DNA of 64,000 nucleotides, taken from Echinicola sp. 20G (GTDB taxonomy: Bacteria; Bacteroidota; Bacteroidia; Cytophagales; Cyclobacteriaceae). Positions 9,215-19,463 of the stretch are shown piece after piece; the stretch's first letter is position 1, and every line of letters begins with the position of its first letter. Position numbers and translations under genes: made by a program. The notes below the pieces were generated by a model. That model saw only the letters and a program-made list of their open reading frames with translations. It was not told the DNA's origin and did no database searches. The stretch covers positions 4,346,501 to 4,410,500 of the forward strand of contig NZ_AP024154.1 in assembly GCF_015533855.1 (NCBI RefSeq), written 5' to 3'.

Positions 9215-9508
9215 ATGTCATTCGCCGCAAGAATAACCGATATGCATACTTGCCCCATGGTCCACCCCGGAGGAGTCCCCCATGTTGGAGGGCCAATTTT
9301 ACCAGCAGGGGAGCCTACTGTACTTATAGGAGGTTTACCTGCTGCCAGAGTAGGGGATATGGCAGTTTGCTCAGGACCTCCAGACACCATCATCATGGGT
9401 TCTTCCTCTGTTTTTATTGGAGGTATGCCTGCGGCAAGAATGGGAGATACCACAGCCCATGGTGGCAGTATTATTTTAGGATGTACCACAGTAATGATAG
9501 GAGGATAA
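9215..9508 (+). CDS. PAAR-domain spike tip protein (Afp10-like)
   Basis: The 97-residue protein is essentially one PAAR fold with two internal repeats, LPAARVGD (41-48) and MPAARMGD (71-78), and candidate zinc ligands H11, C13, H82 and C90. PAAR proteins sharpen the VgrG trimer into a cone. No toxin or transthyretin extension is present. An AGGAGG stretch near the 3' end lies ~6 bp before the next start and could act as a Shine-Dalgarno site for it. Confidence 0.95.
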   Translation: MSFAARITDMHTCPMVHPGGVPHVGGPILPAGEPTVLIGGLPAARVGDMAVCSGPPDTIIMGSSSVFIGGMPAARMGDTTAHGGSIILGCTTVMIGG

Positions 9509-9509
9509 T

Positions 9510-9920
9510 ATGGCTTTTGATCAATCATTTTTAGGAACAGGATGGAGTTTTCCTCCAGAGTTTAACAAGCCCAAGAGAGGGGTTGTCATGACTTCAGACG
9601 AAATAGATATTCAAAAAAGCCTTGAGATCTTACTGAGCACCAAACTTGGTGAGAGGATCATGCTGCCCTCATATGGTTGCAACTTAGACGAACTTTTATT
9701 CAAACCGCTAGATCTGACCCTAAGAACTTATATCTCAGAATTGATCAGAAAGGCTATTCTCTACCATGAACCTAGGATAGATGTATTGAAAATTGATCTA
9801 AGTGAGAGTGATGAACTTGAAGGGAAAGTTTTAATCGACGTGAATTATATCATTAGAAGTACCAATTCCAGAAAAAACATGGTATTCCCTTTTTATAAAG
9901 AAGAAGGGACAAATCTTTAA
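9510..9920 (+). CDS. baseplate wedge protein gp25/Afp9-like
   Basis: This 136-residue protein has the GPW/gp25 family pattern. An N-terminal GWSFPPEF segment is followed by the conserved helix DIQKSLEILLSTKLGERIMLPSYG, which joins sheath to baseplate, and a C-terminal VDVNYIIRSTNSR strand. It lies between the PAAR and baseplate J genes, as in Afp. The start codon follows the PAAR stop by one base. Confidence 0.93.
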   Translation: MAFDQSFLGTGWSFPPEFNKPKRGVVMTSDEIDIQKSLEILLSTKLGERIMLPSYGCNLDELLFKPLDLTLRTYISELIRKAILYHEPRIDVLKIDLSESDELEGKVLIDVNYIIRSTNSRKNMVFPFYKEEGTNL

Positions 9921-9933
9921 AATTTAAGCTAGA

Positions 9934-12900
9934 ATGAGCGAAAACTGTAACCATATAGATGATGTGATTTTTCAGAGAAATGGTACCGATCAGGAAAACC
10001 GTTTTACTAAAATACTGGATCCAGATTCCATTGAACTTCATGATTTTGATGTGGAAGACTGGATACTTTTTGCCTATAACTTTGCTCAAAATGTCAATTA
10101 TTTCAAAGTCGAGAATGACCAGAACCCATCAGGTAATTGGCAGGATTTTTTCAACCATTTTGGTCTTGCTTCATCTACTATTCCTAAAAGGAATGATCCA
10201 AGTTACAAAACACTAAAAGAAAGTATTTCCACCACTTTATCTGACTTAGAGTCAGAAAGTGCTGTTACTCCCCACATGACCCTCTTTATTTGCTTTTTGA
10301 GGTTATTGGAGCTTTCTAAAGACCGACTTAATGGATTAACAAAAAAGCACCTTGATTTTTATTACCAAGAAGTGCTTCAAATAAGCAAACTAGAACCTGT
10401 TGCGGATCAAGTTCATGTCATTTTTGAAATCGCGAAGAAAAGTGTTGATGAAAAAATAGAAGCCAATACCAGTTTGGATGGTGGTAAAGATGGCTTAGGA
10501 AAAAAGAGAATCTATAAGACGAAACAAGAATTGATTGCCAATAAGGCCCAGGTCAGCCAATTAAAAAGCCTGTATATCGATCATGATTTACAGGAAATCA
10601 AAAAGAGCCCTATAAGTAATTCTTTTGATGGAAAAGGCAAAGCTCTGATTAAAGAAAGTCCCTACTGGTGGCCATTTGGCTATAGTTCGGAAGAGGAAAG
10701 CTATGATCCTTTAGATTCAGCCGATTTGGGCTTTGCTATTGCATCCCCTATGTTGGCTCTACAGGAGGGTGAGAGGAATGTGTCTGTCAGCATTAGTTTC
10801 AAAAATAGTTTTAATTTCTCTTCCTCTGAATTAAACGATGATGACTTGATCAATCTTATTCAGGTCTATTGTAGTGGTGAAAAGGAATGGTTGGGGCCTT
10901 TTAATCTGTCCAAAGACTTGGCCTTTTTCAATGGAACCGATGATGACAACATTTCATCATCCATATCCGGTAATCAACTCAATTGTGTTTTCAGCTTACC
11001 TTCTGATCAGGATGCTATTACACCGTACAACCAAGAAGCATTGGGTGAAAATATCAACTCCAACTACCCTGTGGTTAGGTTTTTGATTAAAACAGAAGAG
11101 GAATCCTATAAGCCAAAGGTACATTTTTTATTTAGGCAGCTTGTCAAAAAGGCTATCAGTAATATCAATGTAAAAGTAGATGTCAGAGGAGTCAAATCTC
11201 TGATTATCGATAGTGATACAGGCCAGCTTAACCCTCAAAAGCCATTTTACCCTTTTACCACCCAACCGGTCAAGGGATCTTCATTCAAGATCAGCTCTCC
11301 TGAAATGTTTTCGAAAAAGTGGAAACATGCTAGCATAAATATCAAGTGGATCAACACTCCAGATGACTTTGGGATACATTATGAAGCCTATAAAACTGAA
11401 TATATTTCTTCTCTCAGCAAGCAGCTATTTACAGACCATATGTTTTTAGCAGCAACTTCCAAGGTCTTTAGATCAGCCAACCAGCCAGAAAGCCCTCAAA
11501 AGAATATCCGAACAGAAGCTATCAATGATGACTTAGAAACCAATTTCCAAATTGATAAGAGCAACAGGATTGTACCCAATAATGATCACTTTAAAGGCAC
11601 ATTAAGTATTCATCCCGAAACAAATACAGCTGGAACAAAAAATAATGTGATGCTTTTTCAAAAGACCAATGGAGATTTTGAGATGAACACCGTTGCTGAC
11701 GGGAGTGGATATGAATTGGGTAAATCTGGGCCAATAGAAATAAGTTTAAACCAGTCTTTTTATCACTCCTTGTTTCCCAGGCTCTATACACTGGCCATGA
11801 TGGACACCAATAAGGAAACGCCTATTCCCAATGAACCTTATACGCCGTTTGCTGAATCCATCACATTAGGATATACGGCTGAGGAAAGCACTGATTTCAA
11901 TGTCTCGAATCAGACAGCCTTTGAAAAAAATCGAATCAAACTGTTTCATGAAGCAGCTTTTGGACAAGCAGAAGAGCATGGATACCTAAAAATTCAAGCA
12001 AAAGAAAAGGAAATTTTAAATACCAGTTCCACCAATGACTGTTGGTTGGTACCGGATTATTGCCAAGGGGGAGAACTATATATTGGGCTGTTAGATGCAT
12101 TGCCCACTCAGCAAGTAGCCTTATTAATCCAAGTTCTGGAGGGAAGTGAAAACCCTGAAGCAGAATCATTTGCTGGAAGGCAAAAAGTAGAATGGTCAAT
12201 CCTGTGCAACAACCAATGGAAAAATCTAGAAAACAATATCCTCTTAAATAATATAGACAATTTTCTTAAATCTGGAATTTTTAAGTTCAGCATTCCAGAA
12301 CAAGCCAATCAGGATAATACTGTTTTACCGAAAGGACATATTTGGATCAGAGCGAAAATCCACAAGACTTTTGACGCTGTTTGTAAGTTGATAGACATAA
12401 AAGCCCAAGCTGTTTTGGCGGAATTTGAAAACAATAGCAATGAACTTTCCCACTTGGAAAAAGGATTGCCCGCTGGAAGTATTTCAAAATTGATTACTCG
12501 GGTTCCACAAATTAAAGGTATCAACCAACCCTTTAACTCATTTGGTGGTCAGCCAGAGGAATCGGATGATGCCTATTACAGAAGGGTAAGTGAGCGATTA
12601 AGGCATAAAAATAGGGCCATTACCTTATGGGATTACGAACACTTGGTATTGCAGAAATACCCTGAAATCTATAAGGTAAAATGCCTGAATCATACCTCAG
12701 ACACTTCTTTTTTAGCACCGGGACATGTATTACTGGTAGTGGTTCCTGATATCATCAATAAAAACGTTTTTGACATCTATGAACCTAGAGTAAGTAAAGC
12801 TGTCCTCAACAACATCCAAGCTTACCTGAACCAGCTCAACTCCAAGCTAGTCAATGCCAAGGTGATCAATCCTCAATATGAAAAAGTGGTGGTTAAACTT

Positions 12901-13293
12901 GGAGTGAAGTTCTATCAACAATATGATGAGAACTTTTATAAAGGCCAACTAAATGAAGATTTGACAAAATTCTTGTCTCCATGGGCATTTGATAATACCC
13001 AAGACATCACCTTTGGGACAGAACTCCATAACAGCATCTTAATAGATTATGTCGAAAAGCTATACTATGTGGACTATTTGGAAGAGCTAGAATTGGCCAA
13101 GCTGCCTAATGAGATAGAAATTCCTGAAGACCCAACTTCCATCGCTTATTTGAACCAACTGGACTTTGGGCCGATCCTAAAGCCTGAAAGTCCCAAACAT
13201 ATTCTGGTCTCCGCCAAGAAGCATTTCATTTTCACAAGTATTAAAAAGTGTTCAGAAACCAGTATTGAAGAATCAGAAACATGTCAGTACTAA
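9934..13293 (+). CDS. baseplate J-family protein (Afp11-like)
   Basis: At 1119 residues this is one of the two large wedge proteins of the baseplate. The gpJ/gp47 signature lies late in the chain (about 870-915: SDDAYYRRVSERLRHKNRAI then DYEHLVLQKYPEIYKVKCLN), followed by a domain with LNSKLVNAKVINPQYEKV. The N-terminal ~850 residues are much larger than in phage gpJ and are specific to eCIS-type Afp11 proteins. Its 3' end overlaps the Afp12-like gene by 13 nt. The family call is firm; internal domain borders are approximate. Confidence 0.92.
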   Translation: MSENCNHIDDVIFQRNGTDQENRFTKILDPDSIELHDFDVEDWILFAYNFAQNVNYFKVENDQNPSGNWQDFFNHFGLASSTIPKRNDPSYKTLKESISTTLSDLESESAVTPHMTLFICFLRLLELSKDRLNGLTKKHLDFYYQEVLQISKLEPVADQVHVIFEIAKKSVDEKIEANTSLDGGKDGLGKKRIYKTKQELIANKAQVSQLKSLYIDHDLQEIKKSPISNSFDGKGKALIKESPYWWPFGYSSEEESYDPLDSADLGFAIASPMLALQEGERNVSVSISFKNSFNFSSSELNDDDLINLIQVYCSGEKEWLGPFNLSKDLAFFNGTDDDNISSSISGNQLNCVFSLPSDQDAITPYNQEALGENINSNYPVVRFLIKTEEESYKPKVHFLFRQLVKKAISNINVKVDVRGVKSLIIDSDTGQLNPQKPFYPFTTQPVKGSSFKISSPEMFSKKWKHASINIKWINTPDDFGIHYEAYKTEYISSLSKQLFTDHMFLAATSKVFRSANQPESPQKNIRTEAINDDLETNFQIDKSNRIVPNNDHFKGTLSIHPETNTAGTKNNVMLFQKTNGDFEMNTVADGSGYELGKSGPIEISLNQSFYHSLFPRLYTLAMMDTNKETPIPNEPYTPFAESITLGYTAEESTDFNVSNQTAFEKNRIKLFHEAAFGQAEEHGYLKIQAKEKEILNTSSTNDCWLVPDYCQGGELYIGLLDALPTQQVALLIQVLEGSENPEAESFAGRQKVEWSILCNNQWKNLENNILLNNIDNFLKSGIFKFSIPEQANQDNTVLPKGHIWIRAKIHKTFDAVCKLIDIKAQAVLAEFENNSNELSHLEKGLPAGSISKLITRVPQIKGINQPFNSFGGQPEESDDAYYRRVSERLRHKNRAITLWDYEHLVLQKYPEIYKVKCLNHTSDTSFLAPGHVLLVVVPDIINKNVFDIYEPRVSKAVLNNIQAYLNQLNSKLVNAKVINPQYEKVVVKLGVKFYQQYDENFYKGQLNEDLTKFLSPWAFDNTQDITFGTELHNSILIDYVEKLYYVDYLEELELAKLPNEIEIPEDPTSIAYLNQLDFGPILKPESPKHILVSAKKHFIFTSIKKCSETSIEESETCQY

Positions 13294-15980
13294 AAGAACA
13301 TATCAGCATTCCCAAAAAGGTCTCCACAAAAGATGACTTGGACTTTCATTATCTAAGAGAGTTGGGAATAGCTTATATCGAGCAACTTGGAGGGAAATTA
13401 TGGACGGATTATAATTCCCATGATCCAGGCATTACCATACTCGAAATGCTTTCCTATGCCATTACAGATTTAGGGATGAGGCTGGAATTACCCATTACGG
13501 ATATCTTAGCATCCAATGATCCTTCTAAAGATATCAACAGTCAATTTTTCAAGGCATCGGAAGTATTGCCCACCAGCCCAATTACGGAAATTGATTACAG
13601 AAAACTCTTTATTGATATTGAAGGTGTAAAAAACTGCTGGTTGGCCAAGCATGAAAAAACAGTATATGCCAATTGTAAGGACGCAAAGCTTTCCTATGAT
13701 CCAAACGTCTTTAACGCTATTCCCCAAGGTCAGAAAAAGGCTTTTGAGCTCAATGGATTGTATGATTTATACGTCGACTATGAAGACCTGGAAGCTGAAG
13801 AAATCGAGGAAATAGAAGAACAGATCAGAAAGAAGTACCATCAAAACAGGAATCTTTGTGAGGACTTGATCGACATTCACCCTGTGGATAAGTATCCTGT
13901 GAAGGTATGTGCAGATATAGAAGTAGAGGCTGGTGCTGATGAAGAGATGGTTCATGCCTTAGTGCTCAATGCTTTGGACAAATATTTCTCTCCTTCCGTT
14001 AACTTTTATTCAATCAAACAAATGATGGACAAGGGCTATGGAAGTTTGGAGATTTTTGATGGTCCCATTTTAGAACATGGCTTTATAGATCACAAGGAAT
14101 TGTCCGAGGCGAATTTAAGGAGTGAAATCAGGCTTTCTGATATTATGCAGTTGATCATGGATGTGCCTGGGGTGAAGCTGATCAAAGAAATCACCATGGG
14201 CAACTGTGGAGAAGTGGATGAAGGCAATGAGTGGGTGATGTGTCTAAAACCCTACGAGAAGCCATTGCTTTGTAGTAAAAGTGTCTTCAATTATAAAAAG
14301 GGTCTTCTTCCTTTAAGTATCAATAAAGCTCAAGTAAGCAAATACCTGGAAGAACTTGAAACCCAGGAGGAAGCTTCCATCATAGCGGCCAGTCAAGACA
14401 AGGAAATAGAAATCCCAAAAGGTACTTACCTAAAGACAGACTATTATACCACCATCCAAAATGACTTTCCCCAAACTTATGGCATCGGTAAATATGGCTT
14501 GCCAGACAGGGCAACTATAGCCAGAAAATCACAAGCAAAACAACTGAAAGCATACTTGTTGTTTTTTGACCAGATACTGGGAAGCTATTTCAAACACTTG
14601 GGACAGGTGAGCCAATTGCTTTCCATTAACAGAAACCTCACCAAGACATTTTTTACCCAAGCCATCGATGATATCAAAGACCTTGATGAGATTGTGAATA
14701 ATTACCCCATGAATGATGATGAATTATTGACCAATGAGCTTTTTGAGGAATTGGACAATAATTTTCAACGGAGGAACGAAATTTTAGACCACCTTTTGTC
14801 TCGATTTGCTGAAAGGTTTTCAGAATATACTTTCATCATGAAATTGCTCTATGGCACAGCCACAGATGAAATGGTACTCAGAAGCAAGGAGGATTTTCTA
14901 AAGGAATATAAGGTAGTTAGCACAAATAGAGGCAAAGCATTCAACCTCCATCCAGAAAACCCTGATAAACTTTGGGACACCTCCAATGTCTCCGGTTTTC
15001 AAAAAAGAGTGGCTAGACTACTTGGAGTCAAAAATTACAATAGAAGGCATTTATCGAGATCCTATGTGGATATGTACAGCTTGACCAATAGTCTAGGAGA
15101 TAAAGTATATAGATGGCGTATCAGGAATGCCGACAATACCATTGTATTATCGGGTACTGAGGAATATTATGATACTTATTTGGCCAATAGGGAGATGTAC
15201 TTTGCGATCCTTCAGGTCATACAAACCAGCCCTTATAAAATTGAAGCAGCCTTTCAGGAAAACATTACAGTACCCTTGGTTGTGGACAACATTCAGGTTC
15301 ACCAGTCCAACTCAGGTAAATACAGCTATGACATTATCAATCCCGCTATCGGTGATAAAAACCATCCTGACTGGATTCTGGCCAAACGCTATAGTTACTA
15401 TGGTTCTCAGGAAACTGTGAAAAACTCCATTTTGGATCTTATCACCTTCTTGAAGGAAGTGTTTACCGAGGAAGGGATGTTCCTTGTTGAGCATATCCTC
15501 TTGAGACCGGACATCAACGACAATAATGCGGCAGAGAACACCTTTCTGCCTATTTGCGATGAAGGATGCACAGATTGTGAACCCTTGGATCCTTATTCTT
15601 ATAGGGTCAGTATAGTGCTGCCTGGATATACCATGCGCTTTTCCAATACGGATTTCAGGAACTATATGGAAAAGGTCATCAAGGAAGAGTTGCCTGCCCA
15701 TGTGCTTGCTAAGATTTGCTGGGTTGGCTATAGGGAAGGCGAGGTGGATGATCCGGCCGACAATGAACTCTTGCAGTTTGAAGATGCCTATAAGGATTAT
15801 CTAGAAGCCAAAACTTCATTAGATCAGGAACAGCCCGAACCGGAGCTGGTAAAACTCATAGAAGCCTTGATGGGATTGAACAATGTCTATCCAGTGGGTA
15901 GGTTGTTTGATTGTGAAGATGAAAATGAGGAGTTGGGAGGAAAAGTCATTCTTGGCAAAACGAATTTAGGATCACTATAA
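13281..15980 (+). CDS. large baseplate wedge protein (Afp12-like)
   Basis: This 899-residue protein has the N-terminal signature LWTDYNSHDPGITILEMLSY (about 36-55), shared by Afp12-type and gp6-like wedge proteins, and a long helical/beta body. A Cys-rich patch (CDEGCTDCEP, about 763-772) could bind a metal ion. In Afp-type baseplates, Afp11 and Afp12 heterodimers form the six wedges. The 13-nt overlap with the Afp11-like gene supports coupled synthesis of the partners. No enzyme motif is visible. Confidence 0.85.
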   Translation: MSVLKEHISIPKKVSTKDDLDFHYLRELGIAYIEQLGGKLWTDYNSHDPGITILEMLSYAITDLGMRLELPITDILASNDPSKDINSQFFKASEVLPTSPITEIDYRKLFIDIEGVKNCWLAKHEKTVYANCKDAKLSYDPNVFNAIPQGQKKAFELNGLYDLYVDYEDLEAEEIEEIEEQIRKKYHQNRNLCEDLIDIHPVDKYPVKVCADIEVEAGADEEMVHALVLNALDKYFSPSVNFYSIKQMMDKGYGSLEIFDGPILEHGFIDHKELSEANLRSEIRLSDIMQLIMDVPGVKLIKEITMGNCGEVDEGNEWVMCLKPYEKPLLCSKSVFNYKKGLLPLSINKAQVSKYLEELETQEEASIIAASQDKEIEIPKGTYLKTDYYTTIQNDFPQTYGIGKYGLPDRATIARKSQAKQLKAYLLFFDQILGSYFKHLGQVSQLLSINRNLTKTFFTQAIDDIKDLDEIVNNYPMNDDELLTNELFEELDNNFQRRNEILDHLLSRFAERFSEYTFIMKLLYGTATDEMVLRSKEDFLKEYKVVSTNRGKAFNLHPENPDKLWDTSNVSGFQKRVARLLGVKNYNRRHLSRSYVDMYSLTNSLGDKVYRWRIRNADNTIVLSGTEEYYDTYLANREMYFAILQVIQTSPYKIEAAFQENITVPLVVDNIQVHQSNSGKYSYDIINPAIGDKNHPDWILAKRYSYYGSQETVKNSILDLITFLKEVFTEEGMFLVEHILLRPDINDNNAAENTFLPICDEGCTDCEPLDPYSYRVSIVLPGYTMRFSNTDFRNYMEKVIKEELPAHVLAKICWVGYREGEVDDPADNELLQFEDAYKDYLEAKTSLDQEQPEPELVKLIEALMGLNNVYPVGRLFDCEDENEELGGKVILGKTNLGSL

Positions 15981-15992
15981 AATTATATTACC

Positions 15993-18900
15993 ATGTCAAT
16001 CAATCTTCAAAACATCACAACCAAGTACCGAAGGTTTACCAAAAACCAGGTGCTTACTGCTGGACATCTCAATGAGATGGTAAACTTTTTTGACGATCAG
16101 GATCGTTTGACAAGGATTTGCCTGAGTGGAGTAGGAATAGTATGTGGATTTAAGGTAACCTATGATCCTATTGGAGGAATCTTGGAGATCAGCCAAGGAG
16201 CCGGGGTCACCACGGACGGAGATCTTTTTCAGTTGTATGGTATCGATCTGGAAACAGGAGAAAAAACAATAGCCATTGACAGCAAACTATATGGCCACTA
16301 TAAAATCCATGATAATGAAAAGGCCAACTATAAACCTTACTTCTATGATGGTGAGACCCAATTGGACATGTATGAATTGCTCACTGAAGAGCAGCAGGCG
16401 GTAGAAAATGATGATAATTTTGAGTTATCCACACTGGAAGCCAATGAAGGGGTCAGCATGGATGATGCGGTTATTTTACTTTATCTGGAATGTTATGAAA
16501 AAGAAAAAGACCTCTGCGTGAGTTTGTCATGTGATAACCAAGGTCTGGAAATTATAGGTAATTATAAAGTCCTCTTAGTCAGTAAAGCAGTGGCCGAACA
16601 AATCAACAGTCACGATACCATTATCAGTAAGGCCAATTACTCCAATCTTTATCATCAAATGGAAGATGTATTTGCGAATAGGGTGGTGTTGTCCACCGAA
16701 AATTTCAGCAACTACGATGAATTAAAGAAAAGCTTTACCAGTGGAACCTTGGGAAATGATGTGGTAAACCAACTCCAACAAGGTTTTGGAACTTTGCTGA
16801 CTGCATTGAACATGCCCCTTTTGCTAAATGCCTTTGAAGATTACCTCACTACCATTTTTGATTATACTGAGAGCAATACTCCGCCAGATTTCCAATATCG
16901 TTATGACTTGCTCAAAGATGTAATAGATACTTATAATGAAATAAAAGACATTCTCTTCAACATGGATAGTGGTGATTGTTGCCCGGACATCAAGGCATTT
17001 CCGAAACACTTGATGCTAGGAGAGGTCTTTAAAGAAGATGTTTGCTATGAATATCGACATGGTTTTTACAAGTCACCCATCCTAAAAAGCCAAAACCTCA
17101 GCACTTGCACGGATTGCTTGACCAGCATGCCCATTATTGATATTGGTCCAGAGAACACCCTGGAAGAAGAGGTGATAGATTTGGGAGAAGAAGAAATGGA
17201 CATCTGTTATGGCAAAGGGACTGATGAATCCAGGCTTTTTAGCTTGATTAAAAGAGCAGTACAGTTGCTTGCCAATTACAATGCCAATTATAATTTTATC
17301 AAAATCACGCCTTCTTTTCATTTGGGGCTACTAAGTAAAAAGGCCATTCCGTTTTACAATAATGTTGGAAACCATTTGATCCAGCTGTGGGACTTTGACA
17401 AAACTTTAAGGGCCAAGCATCGGAACAATGTCGGCTACCATAATGCCTTACTAAACATCAAAGAACCGCTGGAAATCACCTTAGACCATGATTTTTATAG
17501 AATTGAAGGGCATCAAGGAAGAAATTACAAGGATGCTTTATCCATTGTTGAAGATATCAGAAAAGAACACGGATTAGGCTTTAATGTCATTGCCCTTGGT
17601 ATCAATGCCAATGAGGACATGGAATTTGTAGAGGACTTTACCACCTATTACTTGAACAAAAACCATGGGTACGAGCACAAAGCAGGTGTGCAGCCCGGCG
17701 GAACTTTTATCATGATATATGTTAGAGGACTGTACAGTGCCTATCCCTACCCATACGGTTATGGATATCCATATGAATACCCTGGAGACGGTTCTTTAGC
17801 AGGTGATTTTGAAGGCGAAGCAGACGAAGATGAAATTGTAGTGCTCAACCCGGTTGTAGCTGATTTTACCTTGCCTTATCTCTGCTGTGGGGAAAACTTA
17901 GTAGCCTTAAGCCTGCCTGTAGAAGAACTCTGTTTCAATGAGGAAACAGAACCCATTCCATTCCATGTGATGCCAACCGGTGGCTATGTAGAAGCTGAAG
18001 TAGAAGAAGGTCTGTTTGGAGGCGTTACCCAAGATGATTTCGGAGCATTTGTATTTGATCCATTCTTGGTCAGTGAAGAGCTTTATGGTGTCCCTATCAC
18101 CTTTACAGTCAATAACTTCGAAACAGATTGCCAAATTACTGTTTACAGGCAGCCTGTGTTTGATTTTGAAGTGGACAATATGGATCCGGGACAAACCCAG
18201 GTTTATGTTCAATTTAATATTATAGGTGATGACCTTATAGAAGGACAAGAATATCAATGGGATTTTGGAGATGGAACGGCTTTAGTTAATTCTACAGACC
18301 TATCTATTCAGCATATTTATCTTCTAGATAATATTGATGGTAATGCCGTAACAGTGACAGTTAATACCGGTGAAGGAAATTGTGCTCTAAGGGTGGAACA
18401 TACCATTGTACTGGATGTACCAGTGGATATTACCTTAAGCATGGACCAAACTGAATTCTGCCGAAATGATGAAAGTAGTCACAACATCTTTATCACGCCT
18501 GATGATGGAAGTGTTCAATTGGGTGGTCCGGGAGTTTCGCCAACAAGAAATGATGGGGGCAATTACTTTTTTGTCCCTGCCAATGTTCCAGCGACAGCAG
18601 GAAATCAAATAACTATTTTGCTAGATGGTGCAGCATCAAATCTCACCATCAATTTGCTAGTCCCACCTGTTGCCTCATTTGCTACCAATATCCAGAGTGG
18701 AAACTTGATTATAAGCAACAATTCCCAAAATGCAACAGATTTCAGATGGTTAGTCGATGGAGAAGAAATACTTAGAGATGATTCCAGCGATATTGTTCGC
18801 AGTGTTTCAAGTTTTAATAGCAGGACGATTACTGTTTCTCTCACTGCTACGAATAGATTATGCAGTGCATCAGTGGATGGGCCAAGAACGGTTATCCTAT

Positions 18901-19463
18901 CAGAAGGTCCTGAAGTCCGTACCTGTCTGCAGGTGGCCAGTAGCTTCATAGAAAATGGCTCTGGAATTATCAACCAAATATTGGAAGTCAATGACAACAT
19001 ATCTGGCGAAACCACAGAAATAGCTTCATTTATAGGTAGTCTTTTAAAAACAGTCCAAAATGAACTGGAAGAGTATATAGTTGGACGTCAAAATGGTAGG
19101 ATCGCTGACGCTGATCATTTCAACCAAGAAATATTCAATAGGCTTTTGGCTGCAGCTAGGGCCTCACAGAGTAGAGAAGATCAGGCCGCTATCCGCAATT
19201 TGATAGAAATCTATATTGGACTATTTTATACCATTTTACGCTGTCAGGAACCTGATGTAATCACTGAGTTCCAAGAAATAATCTTAAGTATTACCTCCAT
19301 GATCAACAGTTTCTTGCAGGGATTATTAAGATTGGAATTCAACCCTGATCCAGATGGAACCCTGAAAGAGTTTATGAATATCATTCAGACTGAATTTGAG
19401 GATTCCCCTTTCTTAATTGATGAGATCAAAGGACAATTAGAATTTTTAGCTCAAAATGCATAG
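15993..19463 (+). CDS. large PKD-containing eCIS protein, probable fibre or baseplate-cage component
   Basis: This 1156-residue protein has an N-terminal region (about 1-560) starting SINLQNITTKYRRFTKNQVLTAGHLNEMV that probably docks on the baseplate. A Tyr/Pro/Gly patch (about 584-600) follows, then several beta-sandwich-like segments including a clear PKD module (YQWDFGDGTALV near 750). The C-terminal end is helical (about 980-1156). PKD modules are extracellular adhesion or spacer domains. Its place between Afp12 and the tape measure is where tail-fibre genes (Afp13) lie in other loci. The fibre role is inferred; a cage around the baseplate is an alternative. It overlaps the next gene by 8 nt. 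Confidence 0.75.
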   Translation: MSINLQNITTKYRRFTKNQVLTAGHLNEMVNFFDDQDRLTRICLSGVGIVCGFKVTYDPIGGILEISQGAGVTTDGDLFQLYGIDLETGEKTIAIDSKLYGHYKIHDNEKANYKPYFYDGETQLDMYELLTEEQQAVENDDNFELSTLEANEGVSMDDAVILLYLECYEKEKDLCVSLSCDNQGLEIIGNYKVLLVSKAVAEQINSHDTIISKANYSNLYHQMEDVFANRVVLSTENFSNYDELKKSFTSGTLGNDVVNQLQQGFGTLLTALNMPLLLNAFEDYLTTIFDYTESNTPPDFQYRYDLLKDVIDTYNEIKDILFNMDSGDCCPDIKAFPKHLMLGEVFKEDVCYEYRHGFYKSPILKSQNLSTCTDCLTSMPIIDIGPENTLEEEVIDLGEEEMDICYGKGTDESRLFSLIKRAVQLLANYNANYNFIKITPSFHLGLLSKKAIPFYNNVGNHLIQLWDFDKTLRAKHRNNVGYHNALLNIKEPLEITLDHDFYRIEGHQGRNYKDALSIVEDIRKEHGLGFNVIALGINANEDMEFVEDFTTYYLNKNHGYEHKAGVQPGGTFIMIYVRGLYSAYPYPYGYGYPYEYPGDGSLAGDFEGEADEDEIVVLNPVVADFTLPYLCCGENLVALSLPVEELCFNEETEPIPFHVMPTGGYVEAEVEEGLFGGVTQDDFGAFVFDPFLVSEELYGVPITFTVNNFETDCQITVYRQPVFDFEVDNMDPGQTQVYVQFNIIGDDLIEGQEYQWDFGDGTALVNSTDLSIQHIYLLDNIDGNAVTVTVNTGEGNCALRVEHTIVLDVPVDITLSMDQTEFCRNDESSHNIFITPDDGSVQLGGPGVSPTRNDGGNYFFVPANVPATAGNQITILLDGAASNLTINLLVPPVASFATNIQSGNLIISNNSQNATDFRWLVDGEEILRDDSSDIVRSVSSFNSRTITVSLTATNRLCSASVDGPRTVILSEGPEVRTCLQVASSFIENGSGIINQILEVNDNISGETTEIASFIGSLLKTVQNELEEYIVGRQNGRIADADHFNQEIFNRLLAAARASQSREDQAAIRNLIEIYIGLFYTILRCQEPDVITEFQEIILSITSMINSFLQGLLRLEFNPDPDGTLKEFMNIIQTEFEDSPFLIDEIKGQLEFLAQNA

